Below, piece after piece: positions 1-12,047 of a DNA stretch of 64,000 bases. This stretch comes from Ephemerocybe angulata (Eukaryota; Basidiomycota; Agaricomycetes; Agaricales; Psathyrellaceae): assembly GCA_013368325.1 (NCBI GenBank), contig JAACJK010000058.1:620001-684000 (forward strand), given 5' to 3'. How positions within the stretch are numbered: position 1 is the stretch's first letter; every line of letters starts with the position of its first letter. The translations under genes and the position numbers were made by a program. The notes under the pieces were generated by a model. The model was not told where the DNA came from. It did not search any database and saw only the letters and a list, made by a program, of their open reading frames with translations.

Positions 1-444
1 GATTCAATCAAAGCGAGTGAGAAGTTGAGCGAAAGAGGGTCAATGAAGAAGGAGGCGGGATAGAGTTCAACGTCAACGAACTCTTCCTATCAGAACCTCC
101 CCAGGATGGTCTGGGGGCACGCCTTGTACACGCAGCGCGATATTTTTACCTGGAAGGATACTGGCGAATTTGGTGGGGATGACTCAGACACTACAGGGCA
201 CCTGCTCACGTCGAAGGCCTTCGAACAATGTCTGGGAAAGATCCCATACATGGAGCATGGGAGCGGCGTTCACAGGTATGGATGGTGCACGGCAGGAGAT
301 CTAGATGACTTGATTAGCCCTGACAACCACGATAAACGTCAACGGGCGAGAAAGAAAACGGAAAGAAGGTCGAAATACACGCCGACCGAAATACACCTAA
401 CGCCCGGCGAAGAATGCAAATCTGAGGAAAAGTGAGACGGAGAC
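1..444. other. Intergenic stretch, no supported gene
   Basis: An open frame of 109 codons runs from 106 to 435 on the plus strand. It has no recognisable domain, its lysine/arginine-rich end looks like random translation, and it lies just beyond the 3' end of the F-box gene. I see no tRNA, repeat or other structured element here. Confidence 0.4.
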
Positions 445-2535
445 TCACCGATCCGGCGGTTCTGTGCAGACCACCCGCTCAACCCGATGTTCGAGCCACC
501 GCACAACGTCCTGTCCCAGACTAGGACACTCCAACAGCTCCAGCGTCTTCAGCCTCACAGGCGTAACGCCCCCGACAGCCTGGGCCTGAGCCCCTCCCAC
601 CGGATTACGCGCCTCAATCAATTGCACCAGCTTCGCCACACTCTCCCCATGCGAATGGCAGTTTTTCATCGAAACGCTCTCCAGTCCCGGGCACGCCCAC
701 GTCGTAAGGCTGTTCGAATCGTCGTCCGGAGGGCCTAGAGCCGTGAGCAGAGGCTCAAACGGCGTTCCCCCCACCTCGAGGGTCCTGAGATGGAACAGCT
801 CCGCAAGGACGTTCCAAGATATCACGATGCCCCCGGGTCCGTAGTAGAAGGGTGCCGCATTGGAGGCCGTGCCGTAGGCTATCGATAGATGCGATAACGG
901 CGGAGAACATGACCGTGTCAGGAGGCTTGACAACGTGTCTTCGATGGGATCGCGGGACTCAATGTCCAGAGTCAGTGATGTCAGACTGGGCAGGACGAGT
1001 GTGTCAACCAGCTGCGTGAGGAGATAGTGGCCCCCGATTGAGAAGGTCGTGAGGTTCGGCAGGGTCAGAGGAGACATCGTAAGAATAGATGGAAGAACGC
1101 CTTGGAAATGAATCGAGAGCGTTTTCAATTGCGGGCTGGCGGAGAGAATGCCCTGGATGCGGTCAAGCGGGAGATGTGACGTCGGGGTGGCCCGCAGAGT
1201 TAAATGCTCGAGACCTTTCAGCATTGGCGAGGACCACTTGAACGGCGTGTGCTGCAATGTTATCGATCTGAGGTTTGGTAATGACGCCGCATTAGAGTCG
1301 CCGCAGTTGGGCAACCACGGCCACTCGACATAGAATCCGGCCTCGGCGCTCGAGACTTCAAACTCCCTCAACAGCGGAGCGTCCCCTAGAAACCACAGAA
1401 GATTAGCTCTCGGACGCGATAGAGAAACACGAGGCAGGCACCAAAACTAACCGTTAATCGATTTGAGAGCACCCATTGACGTGAACTGTCTGTCGAACCG
1501 GAAAATAAATCGTTCCCATCGGTGCATCTGCTCCACCAGATAGAAGAACGCGATGTGCCCCCAGTGCATGCTCGACCGAGACGTGGAAGAACCCCGCTCT
1601 CCCGATTGTTGGACATTCCAAGGATCATTCGGCGGTGGCGAAGAAGAGAGTACTACTGGGGGACCACCGATATTGGCAGTAGTGTTGGGGTTCGGGGGCG
1701 GGGGTGGCGGCTGTAACGCGACATACGGAGTCGAGGTTTGAGCCGATGCGAGGTTGGCGGTCCAAGTCGCGGGTGTGTGAGTTGGAGAAGACGCGCTCGC
1801 TGATCCTCTTCGAGAGGCTGAAGGACTCTCCAGTTGCTTCGGTGGTCCCACTCTCAGAATTATTTCAATATCGAGTGGCACGGCATCCCCAGATCGTTCG
1901 AGCCACAACCGGATCGTATCAGCAGACGCCGAGGGCGTGGTAAGAAGCCTGATCTACAGGAAAGGGCAAGTCAGCGAACAGTTTGCTTGTGCAGGTTTGG
2001 GTGCTTCGGAGCAGAAGATTCACATCTCAAACGGGTGTGGGCGTGAAGTGGGGGCGATATAGTGGGCTGATGTGGACCGCTTTGGGAAACGCGTAGGAAC
2101 GATTTCCCAAAGAGAAGGACATGCATGGGTTTGCGCAACGAGAGAACAGCGTGTCGTACTCACTTTGGACCAAAGAAGGGGCATCCTCAAGGCCAGTCTC
2201 CGCCACGATGTGCAGACCGCTGCTAGGACCCACGCGCAGCACGGGTGCTCCTCGAAACACCACATGAAGATCTCCCGCACCAACTCCTGCGGCAGCGTCC
2301 TCACCGGGCTCAAGTACGCCAGTGTCGCGAACTCCGCCTGCACCAGTCTCTCCTTCTCCGCCTGTAGCTCACTAATGGCGCATCTTGATTCGCGGACAAT
2401 CTCGGCGAGAGCAAGCTCAGCAGCTCCAATTCTTGCGGACAATGTTCGTATTGATTTGCGGTTCTCTTGCAGAAGTCTCCGGGCGCTGGCGAGGGTGTCC
2501 TTGGTCGGGGGGTCGGGAAACGGGAGTGGCGGCAT
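445..2535 (-). CDS. F-box protein with leucine-rich C-terminal region
   Basis: Three exons are inferred on the minus strand: 2535-2164, 1953-1452 and 1385-445, giving about 604 residues. The junctions keep the frame (SK/IRLLTT and SING/DAPLL). Residues 14-70 look like a coiled coil. An F-box follows from about residue 76 (LPQELVREIF, then VCTSWRRLAL and PLLWSK). The middle is proline-rich, and the last 300 residues carry leucine-rich repeats such as LPNLRSITL and LPNLTTFSI. Family knowledge: F-box proteins are substrate receptors of SCF ubiquitin ligases, and this coiled-coil/F-box/LRR layout is common and highly expanded in mushrooms. The substrate cannot be told. The first intron, about 210 nt, is longer than usual here, so the exon 1-2 junction is the least certain part. 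Confidence 0.85.
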
Positions 2536-3863
2536 ACTGGAGTTGCTCCGTTAGGCCTGCGTCCTGGACCACGATTATGGAGGTTGAGAGAAGAGAGATA
2601 TGGGTTCTGCGAGGCACCTTCTCATAAGACGGGAACCTGCCTTTGAAACTCCGCTATCACCGGTCCCTTTCCAGGCCTAACGGAATCGATCCCAGCGTCG
2701 AGTGGGGAAGTGACGGACAGGCGGCGCCGAGGCCTCGAGGAGTGGGGAAGGGAAGCGGAACGACGTGAGCACAGGCGAATATATGTATATCCAGCCACGA
2801 CTGATGGGGGCGGACGTGTGGGCGTCAAGGGCCCTGCTTGGGCCCTGCCTAGTCTTTGCCAGTGCCCCGAAATGAAAATCGGAGTGTGGCGATGGGGTCC
2901 GATGTTTACAAGTCAAGGACCCGATGAGAAGAAAGCCAAAAGGCAGTTGTCATAGTAGTCATACTATAAGGAAGGACGTCAGGTTTTAGTATCACCGAAC
3001 TTCTGAAAGACAAAAAGAGAGACTTGCTAGAGAAGAATGCAGCCGCAGTGGATGATTAGAATGATGATGCGAATGGAGAGCCCTCATGTTTAAAAAGTAC
3101 TCGAGAATGAGCACCAATACTTATCTGATGAGAAGAGCTCAGCGCTCATCGTCAAGGAGGCAGAGCCCAAGCCAACAGGGTACCAGTGTGCAACCAGTGT
3201 GTGTTGTGGAGACCAAGTGATGGTCAAAGAACAAGGAAGGATGGGCGCCAATCGCAGTTGTTGTGCTGTAAACGGTCGCTTATAGTCAGCAACGACTCCG
3301 GAAACAAACATTCACGGAACGAAAAACAGGCCTAATTCGTATTATAGGCTCAATATCCAGAGAGACTAAGTCGACCGAACCTTTCGCCATATCAAATACT
3401 CGGTCGTTGCGCTCTCACAAAACCCAGGCAGGCCCGGACATCGTTGGTTCCGAGTCTGTCAAACTCAAACTCACAGGTTCCGGCGGTTCGTCTCAAGTCC
3501 ATAGAACCTGCCACTGAGGGAGATGGGCCGAGAGACTTGAGAGCAGGGGTGCAGGAGGCTGAGTATCCGGGGTCATACGTCTATGTCAATGGATCTATTT
3601 GGGTGCAAAGCGAATAAGATAGGAAGCCTGATCTTTAATGGGGGTCATGGGGTAAGTAAGTAGCAGAAGGAATGACGCATGGATGAGGATAATCTGAATC
3701 GCGCCTTATGATGACTGAAGTCCGCCGTTCCGCCTCCCCGTATCTCCCAAGCTCCAGCGACAGCCGCCACCATCAGCCTATGCATGGCTTGTGGCTTATC
3801 TGCCTTCTCCTGAACCCTAAACCACCGTGGGTAGGGTTGAGGTCTGCCGTCCAGTCCGTGCCG
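2536..3863. other. Intergenic stretch, nothing recognised
   Basis: About 1.3 kb between the F-box gene start and the 3' end of the TFIIA gene. Only short open frames without recognisable domains occur. It must contain the F-box promoter, but no element stands out. No repeats or RNA genes were seen. Confidence 0.5.
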
Positions 3864-4437
3864 TTATTTCTTGCCAGCCTCGATAGCCTCCCCGTTCTTG
3901 CAGGCGATGATCTTGATGCGAGGGGCGCTGACCATTTCGTTCGACTCCATCTTAAACGACGGGTTCTTGACGATAAACGTCCAGACATCATCGCACAGTC
4001 GGTATGTGTGGAGGTGGCCCTGAGTAGGATTGCGTAAGACCAGAGACGAAACTTGGCACCACGGCAAGGCATACGTACCTTGAGAGTCGTCTTCGTCTTC
4101 ACCTGCTTCACCATGGTATCTGCCAACGACTTGTCGAACTGGAAGACGGCGCTAGTTAGTCTCCGATCCATTCACAAACAGTCAATGTCGCAACGCCACA
4201 TCGGCAGTGTTGAGTACTCCATGATCTTTCGTACTGACCTGTTGCAACACCTTCATAGCCAGCTGAGGGGTGATAGCTCCACTCGTAATGAGTTCGTCCA
4301 GCGAGTCGGTCAGGGCCATTCCGATTCTTTCATCCACAACGAAGAAGAGAGAACATTTCTGTCATTTCGCCGAAATTCAATAAAGAAAAGGAGACACACG
4401 ATGAACCCCTATAGAATTCGTAGTACGCCGACGCCAT
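3864..4437 (-). CDS. TOA2: Transcription initiation factor IIA, small (gamma) subunit
   Basis: Four short exons on the minus strand (4437-4400, 4326-4239, 4138-4079, 4019-3864) splice in frame to 113 residues, the usual length for this subunit. The product begins [17 protein letters not shown] and continues through the helical segment LTDSLDELI and [17 protein letters not shown]. It then has the KTTLKGHLHTYR and [11 protein letters not shown] segments of the beta-barrel half, all hallmarks of TFIIA-gamma/Toa2. The protein forms the TFIIA heterodimer that stabilises TBP on TATA DNA in the nucleus. The first exon has only 38 nt, and a seryl codon is split across its intron. This is a single-copy housekeeping gene and a good anchor for synteny. 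I am very sure of the identity and fairly sure of every exon border. Confidence 0.96.
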
Positions 4438-5983
4438 GTTCGCCTTCTCTGCACCGGTGTATCGTGTATAGTCTTCAAATCCTCAAGGACGTCGAGGACT
4501 GGGAGGAGTTCGTGGTGGACTGGAGTCAACTCACAGCACCAGCTGCCACTTCATCTCTGTGACGGTGACAAATATGAGCCCACGTGGATATCATGTGCAC
4601 TTGGGTCACACGGCACGTGAAAAGTCGGCTGCTGTCGGCACTTTCGCGGCTAAGCCTGGCATCTCGGCTATCCGGAGGATCCCGACTTTGTTGGGCGCGG
4701 GTTGCCAATCAGTTGAAGCGCCGCTGGGTTTGCCTTTCCCTCAAGCCTGATGCTACTATCTGGAGTCTTGTCTGAATCGAACACATTGTCTTTTATGGCA
4801 CCTCTCCAACTCCAATCTCTTCAGAGAATCTGCGCCCACATCTTCGGAATCTATCGACGAAGAAACCACGAGCACTGCGCAATCTGGGAGAGCTTTCTTC
4901 GCACTGAGGGTCATCATTCCAGCTTTGAAAGGCCGGATGTCGTATATGACGAGACACAATTTTTCCAATAGACCCCTCCCATCCCACATTCCAAGCCTAT
5001 TCGCATGCAAACTTGTCTGGCATGGGTCCCATGGTGGTACCCTTCGCGCGATCGCGGCGTGTGTACGAGAAATAACAAGGGTTCTGGTGCTAAATACTCT
5101 CAAGTTTGGATTCATGTATGCCACGCTCATAATGAGTGCTGAGCGCAGCGAAACGAATCACTGCCGATACTGGTGTCAGCCATGACTTTTTTGGGATGGT
5201 CGTTGTTGAATAGCCTGTGAACAGCCATCTCAAAATTTAAATAAGGATCCTCACAAACCCTTGTAACTCTACAGATTTCTGTCTCACGAGCCCCGTGCCG
5301 ATGCTTCTTTAAGAAATCTCGGAGCAACGACAAGTCGCGTTCCGACGTTTTTCCAAAAGGCGTAGGCGAGTTCCCATTTTCATGTGTCTGTCACGCTAGC
5401 CCCTACTTGAAAGAGCACGTCCAGTCATATATTTTTTACACTTCCCACTGAGAAAGCAAGGTTAGCCCAACCTCACTCAAATACTTGAAGGCGACGACAC
5501 CTTCGTCGACGCTCGGCGCCTATTCTGAATGAAGAATATCGGATATTTCCCGGGTGCCCCGCACCCCCATTCCCATCCCAAAGCGAAGCCCAGAGAGGCA
5601 CAAGCGGCTCTTCTTCTCGTCGGGTCCGGTCTCCTCTCCTTTTCCTCCCGTGGAAAGCACTAGAAAACGTCTACGAAGTCGCGTCTGGGGACACGGATCA
5701 CGGCTTGGGTCGCAGGCACACACATGGTGTACCCCACGAGAGGAAGGAATCTAACATCGACATTCCCTTGCCAGGTAAAAATACGCGTCACGATCGATGC
5801 TCTCATGCTAGGTAATACATCATACAGTACCCGTTTTCCTGACTTGGGTCACCAGGCTGAGTATCAGGTGCTTTCCCATGGTCGCGGTTACACCAAATAG
5901 GATGTGGGGAAATATAAAAGCCTATTCGTTGAACCTACTCAAGTTCCCCAATCCCGCATTCCACTTGATTTACTCTACTCGAT
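4438..5983. other. Intergenic stretch upstream of TOA2 and the AA9 gene
   Basis: This divergent interval of about 1.5 kb holds the promoters of TOA2 (minus) and of the AA9 gene (plus). An open frame at 4756-5130 on the minus strand (124 codons) has no recognisable domain and no intron context, so I do not call it a gene. Nothing else is evident apart from the AA9 TATA box. Confidence 0.45.
5913..5919 (+). promoter_or_regulatory. TATA box of the AA9 gene
   Basis: The sequence TATAAAA lies about 65 bp before the AA9 start codon, a normal distance for a strongly induced fungal secreted-enzyme gene. It is followed by a short pyrimidine-rich leader. Confidence 0.6.
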
Positions 5984-7246
5984 ATGTTGCTTTCTACTTT
6001 TGTTGTCGGTGCATCCTTCTACGTCGGCGGTGTCGCTGCACACGGCGGAGTCGTCGCATACAACATCGGCGGAACGTACTACGACGGCTGGAAAGCGTAC
6101 AACTCGGCAGCCGGCCAGACTACTATCCAGAGGCCTTGGGAAACCTAGTATGTCTCTAATTTTACTTCCCTCCTGACTGCTGCTCACCGTCTGGTAGTAA
6201 TCCCATCCAGGACCCGACCGATACCACCCTCGCTTGCAACGACAACGGTGCGGCTGGTGCTTTGCAGCTCACAGCACAGGCGAAGGCCGGGTCTGCGATC
6301 ACCGCATACTGGAACCAAGTCTGGCCCCACGACACTGGCCCGGTCGTATGTGCTCCTCTCCTAAGTGCTCCATGAACAACTGGCTAATTGTAACCATCAG
6401 ATTGTCTACCTCTCCCAGTGCGGTGCTAGCAGCTGCAACAGTGTCGACACCAAAACCTCGAAATGGGTGCGTATATAAACCAAACGCGCCCGGCAAATGC
6501 TCATGCTCACGACATATGTGACTGTAGTTCAAGATCGAAGAAGCCGGCCTCCTCAGTGGAACCGTCGAGAAGGGCAGCTGGGCTGCAGGCAAGATGATCA
6601 ACAACAACAGCAGTTGGACCACCACCATCCCCGCCTCAGTCCCCAGCGGCCAGTACCTCATTCGCTTCGAGACCATTGCCCTCCATTCTCTGCCCGCTGT
6701 AAGCAATCTCCTACTACCCTTCTCAAGCATTTGGTGTGCTTACTGCGGCATCCTTTAAATCTGGATCAGCAATTTTACCCCGAGTGCGCTCAGCTCGAGA
6801 TCACCAATGGCGGAAGCCTCGCCCCCACAGCAGACCAGCTCGTCACGTTCCCCGGCGGCTACAAGGCGTCCGATCCCGGTATCAACATCGACCTCTATGG
6901 CCAAGCGGCCAAGACCCAGACGACCTATGTTATCCCTGGACCTAAGGTTTACGGTTCCAGCGGAGGTTCGACTCCCCAGCCGACCTCGTCGACAACGGCG
7001 ACCACCTCTACCACCGCCACCTCTACGACGACGACGTCCACGACGTCCACGCCAACTGCGACTGGCGGTGTTACTGCTCCCCAGTATGGCCAGTGTGGCG
7101 GAACTGGGTGGACCGGACCGACTGCTTGGTGAGTTTTCTCATTTTCGACGTTTCGAAGAGCCCAGAACTGACTCACATACTCGATATGTAGCGCTGCACC
7201 CTACAAGTGCACGAAGCTCAACGACTATTACTCCCAGTGCGTCTAA
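5984..7246 (+). CDS. AA9 lytic polysaccharide monooxygenase with C-terminal CBM1
   Basis: Six exons (5984-6147, 6198-6345, 6401-6466, 6528-6698, 6770-7128, 7192-7246) encode about 320 residues. Residues 1-19 form a signal peptide, and cleavage after VAA exposes His20, the N-terminal histidine of the copper brace. His99 in WPHDTGPV is the second ligand, and Tyr186 in QFYPEC is the axial tyrosine. The catalytic domain ends near residue 235. A Thr/Ser linker follows, then a full CBM1 with QCGGTGWTGPT and a final YYSQCV. Known role: the copper enzyme cleaves cellulose oxidatively outside the cell and the CBM1 binds crystalline cellulose. The loop between His179 (ALHS) and Gln184 looks about four residues shorter than in many AA9s. 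That is either real or a sign that the exon 4 donor lies elsewhere. It is unrelated to the array that follows. Confidence 0.95.
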
Positions 7247-7825
7247 ACTGTTACTAGATGCTAAGAAAGCGAAGAAGGGTTTGGACTACAGATTTATATT
7301 CGTATCTTACGAAGGATCACCTTCCATGGTGCTCAATTACATGAAAATTCTTGTCTCTACATCGTTCGCCAAATGTCATGCATCTCATGTCTCACCCCCA
7401 CCTGTGCTCGCGCCGGCCTCAGCAGAGTCCGGGGCGCAGAGAACGCCAGCACCATACGATGGTTCGGGATTAGCCCATCCAGATTCGTGTAGTGTTCCCA
7501 AGCGTTGAAGCTCTGCTTCTTGAGACGGTCGTCGGGCGGGCTACGGTAACGGGTTTGCGCAAGGCTGCCAGCGCCAAATCTTCTTTATGACGTCGACACA
7601 TTGACGCCGGAGTATTGCTCCCGCGTGGGGAAGTGAAATTAGGCGCCCGGCGGCCATTCCGATCACAGGCCAACGAAAAGGCGAGGAGGGCGAGGGTTTC
7701 TAGATGCATGTTTGGAGATGCATGCATTCGTAAGTATCATGTAGAGTGTAAGCACACGGCGGCATAGATTAAAGCAGAGTACACGAAAGAGGAATGCTCG
7801 TAGCTAGAAGGTTTTTAGTCAGGGA
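7247..7825. other. Convergent intergenic stretch, nothing recognised
   Basis: This 579-bp interval separates the 3' ends of the AA9 gene and of copy 1. It should hold both polyadenylation regions. No gene, repeat or RNA was recognised. Confidence 0.5.
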
Positions 7826-10800
7826 TCATGTCAAATCAATGACTGCGATCGTGTTCTTGGGAGGTTCCCGTTCCTTACGCTTGACGCCAGCAGCAGGGGG
7901 AGTGGAAGTAATAAGGGGGCCAGAAGTTGACGAGGATGGCGGGTGGGCAATATATGCAGCTGAATCTGCAGTCGTAATAGCGGAACCAGCAGCGATAGTT
8001 CCACTGAGAGCTGCGGCGTCAGGTGTGCTAGTCGCGGGTGCAGTAGCAGCTGGCAGTGCAAGCTGGAACCTCTTCTCCCCTTTCAAAGCACTCAACACAT
8101 CTGCATACCTTTCCCCCATCAACGCCTTCAACTCCTCGCCGTCCACGACGCTCTTCAAAAACGAGGTGGCAGCAGCTTGCGCCTCCTTCCATGGAACCGA
8201 CTTCATCGCGTCCGGGAGCTTACGCACAATAAAGGTCAGCGGCATTCCATACCCCCGGGTTTCGGTAGCGAGAAGTTTCTTGGTTTTCCCTTTGTCGATG
8301 CACGCCTCCAGGTGCGTTAAGCGCTTCTTGGTTTTAACGGCATTGAAGTTGATGGTCGGCGTCGAGGTCTCGAACCAGGCGTTCAGCTTTTTACAGTCTG
8401 CGCACTCGCAGCCGATGGGCAATGTCGGCGGCCAGGCGGGAGGTTTGACGAATCGAGTAGCCCCAAGAACATGCGCGAGGTAAACTGATATTGTCTGTGC
8501 GAGGAATACGTCGAATGGCTTGTCGGTGATCTTCTTTCCGTGCTTTTCCAGAATGGTTTTGAGCATCGGCATCAGGGGGATATGAACCTCCTTACACCTG
8601 TGCGCCAGCTGTAGCGTTTTGTCGGCTAATTCTGCAAATATGCTAGAAATAAGGGTGACACAGGGTTGAAGTTTGCCGATGGAGAGGCAGAGGTCAGCGA
8701 GCTCGGCGATGCATTTGACTCGCTCATTATGCCCCTTTGTTTGAGTGGGTTGAACCTGCCGCTTGGCTTCGCTGGTGTCTGTCTCCCATTGCGGAGCGGC
8801 AGACGCGACACACTGAAGTATCACGTCTTCAATCGCATCCTTCCTCTTGTCGTCCATTGTTTGAGATTCTACCTCTCGCCACTTGTTCAGGGCCTTCGCC
8901 AATTCGACGAGGAATTCGTAGACCCCTGCGCCCTTCGTAAACTTCTCTACTTGAGTTGAGCTTTAGAAGCTTGTTATCAATAATCTTGCGGTCCTGTTAT
9001 GCGTGATGACTTACAACTTCTCGATTGTGTCAGTGTTCATTTCTTGCAATGTGGAAACCAGAGCTGGTACATCCGATGCTGCGGAGGTCGAGTACGACTC
9101 AAGTGCCGTCTTCTTGAGACCTTTCAACCAGGGCAGCGCGGTGCCCTTGCTCCGAGACTCGACTGCCACGATAATGTCGAGTTGGTTATTTGCCTTGGAA
9201 GACTCGAAGAGAGCGATACACAGCTCTGCTGCGTCTATGGAAAAAGAGAAGCTGACCAACTCCTTTATACGCTCTGTAGTTGCAAGAGGCGCCAAAGTTT
9301 TGGGGAACACCCAATTTCGGCTCCCAACTGGAAGATCGATTGTTTGCCAATGAGAGATTGCCGCGGTGAGGCACTCGTGCATGATGCTGATGTATATGGC
9401 CTTCATTTCCGTTTCGGCGTCAGACAGCTTCCTATACTGCGACTGTAAGGCCTTTGCCAGCGCAATGTGAAAGCTGTAGGTGCCCTTCTCCTTCGCCAAG
9501 ACTGGAAGTACCCTAAACGGCAGTGAAATTAGCGACTGGATCTAACTCCACAATAGGTGGCCCTTACGCGGTTTGAAAGAGTTGGTAGCCCTGTTCTTGG
9601 GACATGCTTATCAGCAGCGGGATATCCGCGACATCCGCTGCGTGATATGTCAGAAACACATCTCTAGTCAGATGCGCTTTCCACGCCGCGCTCCCCTCCT
9701 GTCCCATGAGGGACGAAATCGACTCGACAAGGGCCATCCGTTTTTGAAGGCTTTCTTCGCGCTTAACGAGTTGGACAATACTATCAAGGAATGTACAATG
9801 GGGTTTGTTAGACATAGCTGACAGGTGTGACTGGACAACATACCCAGGCATGATAGAGCCCAAGCTGAAAATTGCGAGAGCACGACCAAGCTCCGTGTTT
9901 ATAGTGTCGAGCTTAGAAACTCCGATCCAGGGAAAGGCGCTGTTCCAAATGTCACGGCGCTTCCAAGCATTCGCATACCCCAGCAAAGTGACAGCTGTGG
10001 CGTTTGAGTACCCGGAAAGGAGCGCCTTGACCGCACGCTCGGCCGCGAGGGTAGGGGGATTCGCCATGTCGAGTGTTCTCAGAAGTGCGCCCTCGCCGCA
10101 TACCTTCATGATCACCGACGCTTCATCTTCTTGGCGGAAGAGAATGAGAACAGAACGGTTGTACCCTGTGCACGGAGTAGTGTTAGACACTTTCCCTTCA
10201 AATTCGGCCGAGAAAGCACAGTTCAATACTGACATTGTTCCACGTTCCCTGACCACTTCAATCAAAAGCATAAGTGTCATGGCCTCATGTGTTTGTGCTA
10301 GACTCACATTTCCCATATAACCTTCGTAACTGGAGTCGTCGGGTCGTAGCCCTTCGAATGCATCTCTTGGGACCAACGCTTCTGGGTTGAGGTCATGGGA
10401 TCCCCCAAGTTTGACTGGTCCGTTTTCTCCAATTTTTACGAGGTTACTTATCTCCAAGGTCGTTTCTTCGATCTCTCCCATCTCTGCCGTCTCTTTCTCG
10501 TCAGAGCCGTCGTACGTACGCAGGTCGTCATATCGCCCGCGTTTACGGTAGCAACGCGGCGTTTCCTCCGACGCTGAACCTTTCTCCGTCTTCTTCACGT
10601 TGGCCAAGCAAATGGAAAAACGGAGCTCGTCTGCGACGGGTCGGAGAAGCCCCAGAAGATGGGCGTCACGCCCCTTGAGGCCTGCAACCCCACTGTTGAG
10701 GTCTTTTTGGCTATATTGGTGATCCAGAACATAAGCGAAGAAAGGCGGCTTTGGAATCATGTCGGTCATATGCAAGTAGTCTTGCCATAGCTCAAGAATT

Positions 10801-11870
10801 GTGCGGAGATCTTCCATCGGGTCGATGTCAGGCAAAGAAGGTGGCGTAGTGTTTGGGGAGGTGTGTATGAGATTGTAGGAAAGTGCCAGTCGGTACCCGG
10901 AGAGGATGGGTTTGACCTCGTGGACGACGTCGGTGTACCACGCCAGCACCGAGGTATTGAATTCGGAGTTTTGGGAGACATCTATGATCGACGTTCTCCC
11001 AGCGTGCGATAGGTGTACTTGCCCTCCTTCGAAGGCAGATGGAAGGACAAATATGACCGTCGCGAACATTCCGTCTGCCTTGGAAGTGCTATGATGAACG
11101 TTTTTAGGGGGAAAAACCCCGGGAAAGGTCGGCTGACTTACTCTTGGTGAGGGAGAAAGCTGGGGGAAGGGATTCGATCAAGTCAGAACGAAGTTGAGAG
11201 ATCCAAAGCGCAATGAACAGACTCACTGCGACCCTGGCTGGTAAAGTAACATTTTGTATAACTCGCATCGGGGCTTGGTCGCATAGTTTGTAACGCCGAG
11301 AGTTGCTGCCACAGTGTTCACCGCCATCTCATCTACGAACGTGAACCAGTTTGGATTTCTGAACGAGATGCTGGCTGGCTCGATTTCCCATGTGTCCCGC
11401 ACGGACGTATCCACAACTGTTTGGTCACCCTTTCCGAAGGGTGCTTGTGCCGCTCGGGATATGAGAAGTTTAGCATCGCGTTCGCTCAGTGGGAGGCCAA
11501 TTGATCCGATGCCTGCAACTGTCAGTCCGGGATTGGGTGCACCAGGGTGTCTGGAGCGGTGAAAGTAGCTCCCGTTGAACTTGAAGTCTTGCGCCAATGC
11601 ATCGTACAAGTCATCCTTTGGGACAATAAGTACAAATGTTTAACGGAGTCGCTGGGGCAACTAACATTGATGTCCCCATCATATTCTTCCTGCAAGGTTG
11701 GGAGTATCCGCTCGTCGTTAGAACATCGTTTTTCTCGAGTATCTTCGACTCCAATCCGTGCTCACCTCGGATTCACTAGCGGGCTCACTGCTCGATTCGC
11801 TGCTTGATTCACTGATATCAGACTCTCCTGGGCCTTCATACATCTGGATGTCCAGCTCAGGTGCAGCCAT
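7826..11870 (-). CDS. 2OG-Fe(II) oxygenase family protein, array copy 1 (active site intact)
   Basis: Ten exons on the minus strand (11870-11766, 11689-11666, 11615-11227, 11159-11142, 11088-10308, 10255-10234, 10165-9844, 9780-9568, 9512-9015, 8960-7826) keep the frame and give 1168 residues. The leader is acidic and serine-rich. The prolyl-4-hydroxylase-like domain spans about residues 115-255: HQD gives H177 and D179, the distal ligand is H235 (VVHEVKP) and the 2OG-binding arginine is R245 (SGYR). Two related helical modules follow (exons 9 and 10), then a GCECADCKK cysteine cluster. A basic tail with KRKERE ends in AVIDLT, which resembles a SUMO-interacting motif. Known: such enzymes hydroxylate proteins, peptides or nucleic acids using 2OG and Fe(II). 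The substrate here is unknown. It is divergent from copy 2, with only 177 bp between starts. Confidence 0.87.
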
Positions 11871-12047
11871 TGTCAATGCCCCGTATAAAAGACCTGTTGC
11901 TGTGTGTTTCTAAGGAGAATGGCGGGCTGGTTCAAGTTTGCCGACCATCGGAGGGTGCGCGTGTCACAGACGCGTCTGTCACGTATCTCATAAGCGTTAC
12001 ATGTCGCGTCTGGCCGTCACGCCACGTCGAGGGACCTGACACAGACC
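11871..12047. promoter_or_regulatory. Short shared promoter between copies 1 and 2
   Basis: Only 177 bp separate the start codons of the two divergent, catalytically intact copies. Their 5' transcribed and regulatory sequence must overlap, which implies coordinated expression. No clear TATA box or operator could be picked out by eye. If the second in-frame ATG of copy 2 (12063) is used, the gap is 192 bp. Confidence 0.55.

Noticed and set aside
106..435. 109-codon open frame at the left edge
   Set aside because: No domain, no intron context and composition like random translation.
4756..5130. 124-codon minus-strand open frame before TOA2
   Set aside because: No recognisable motif; no conserved partner exons found. 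Could be chance.
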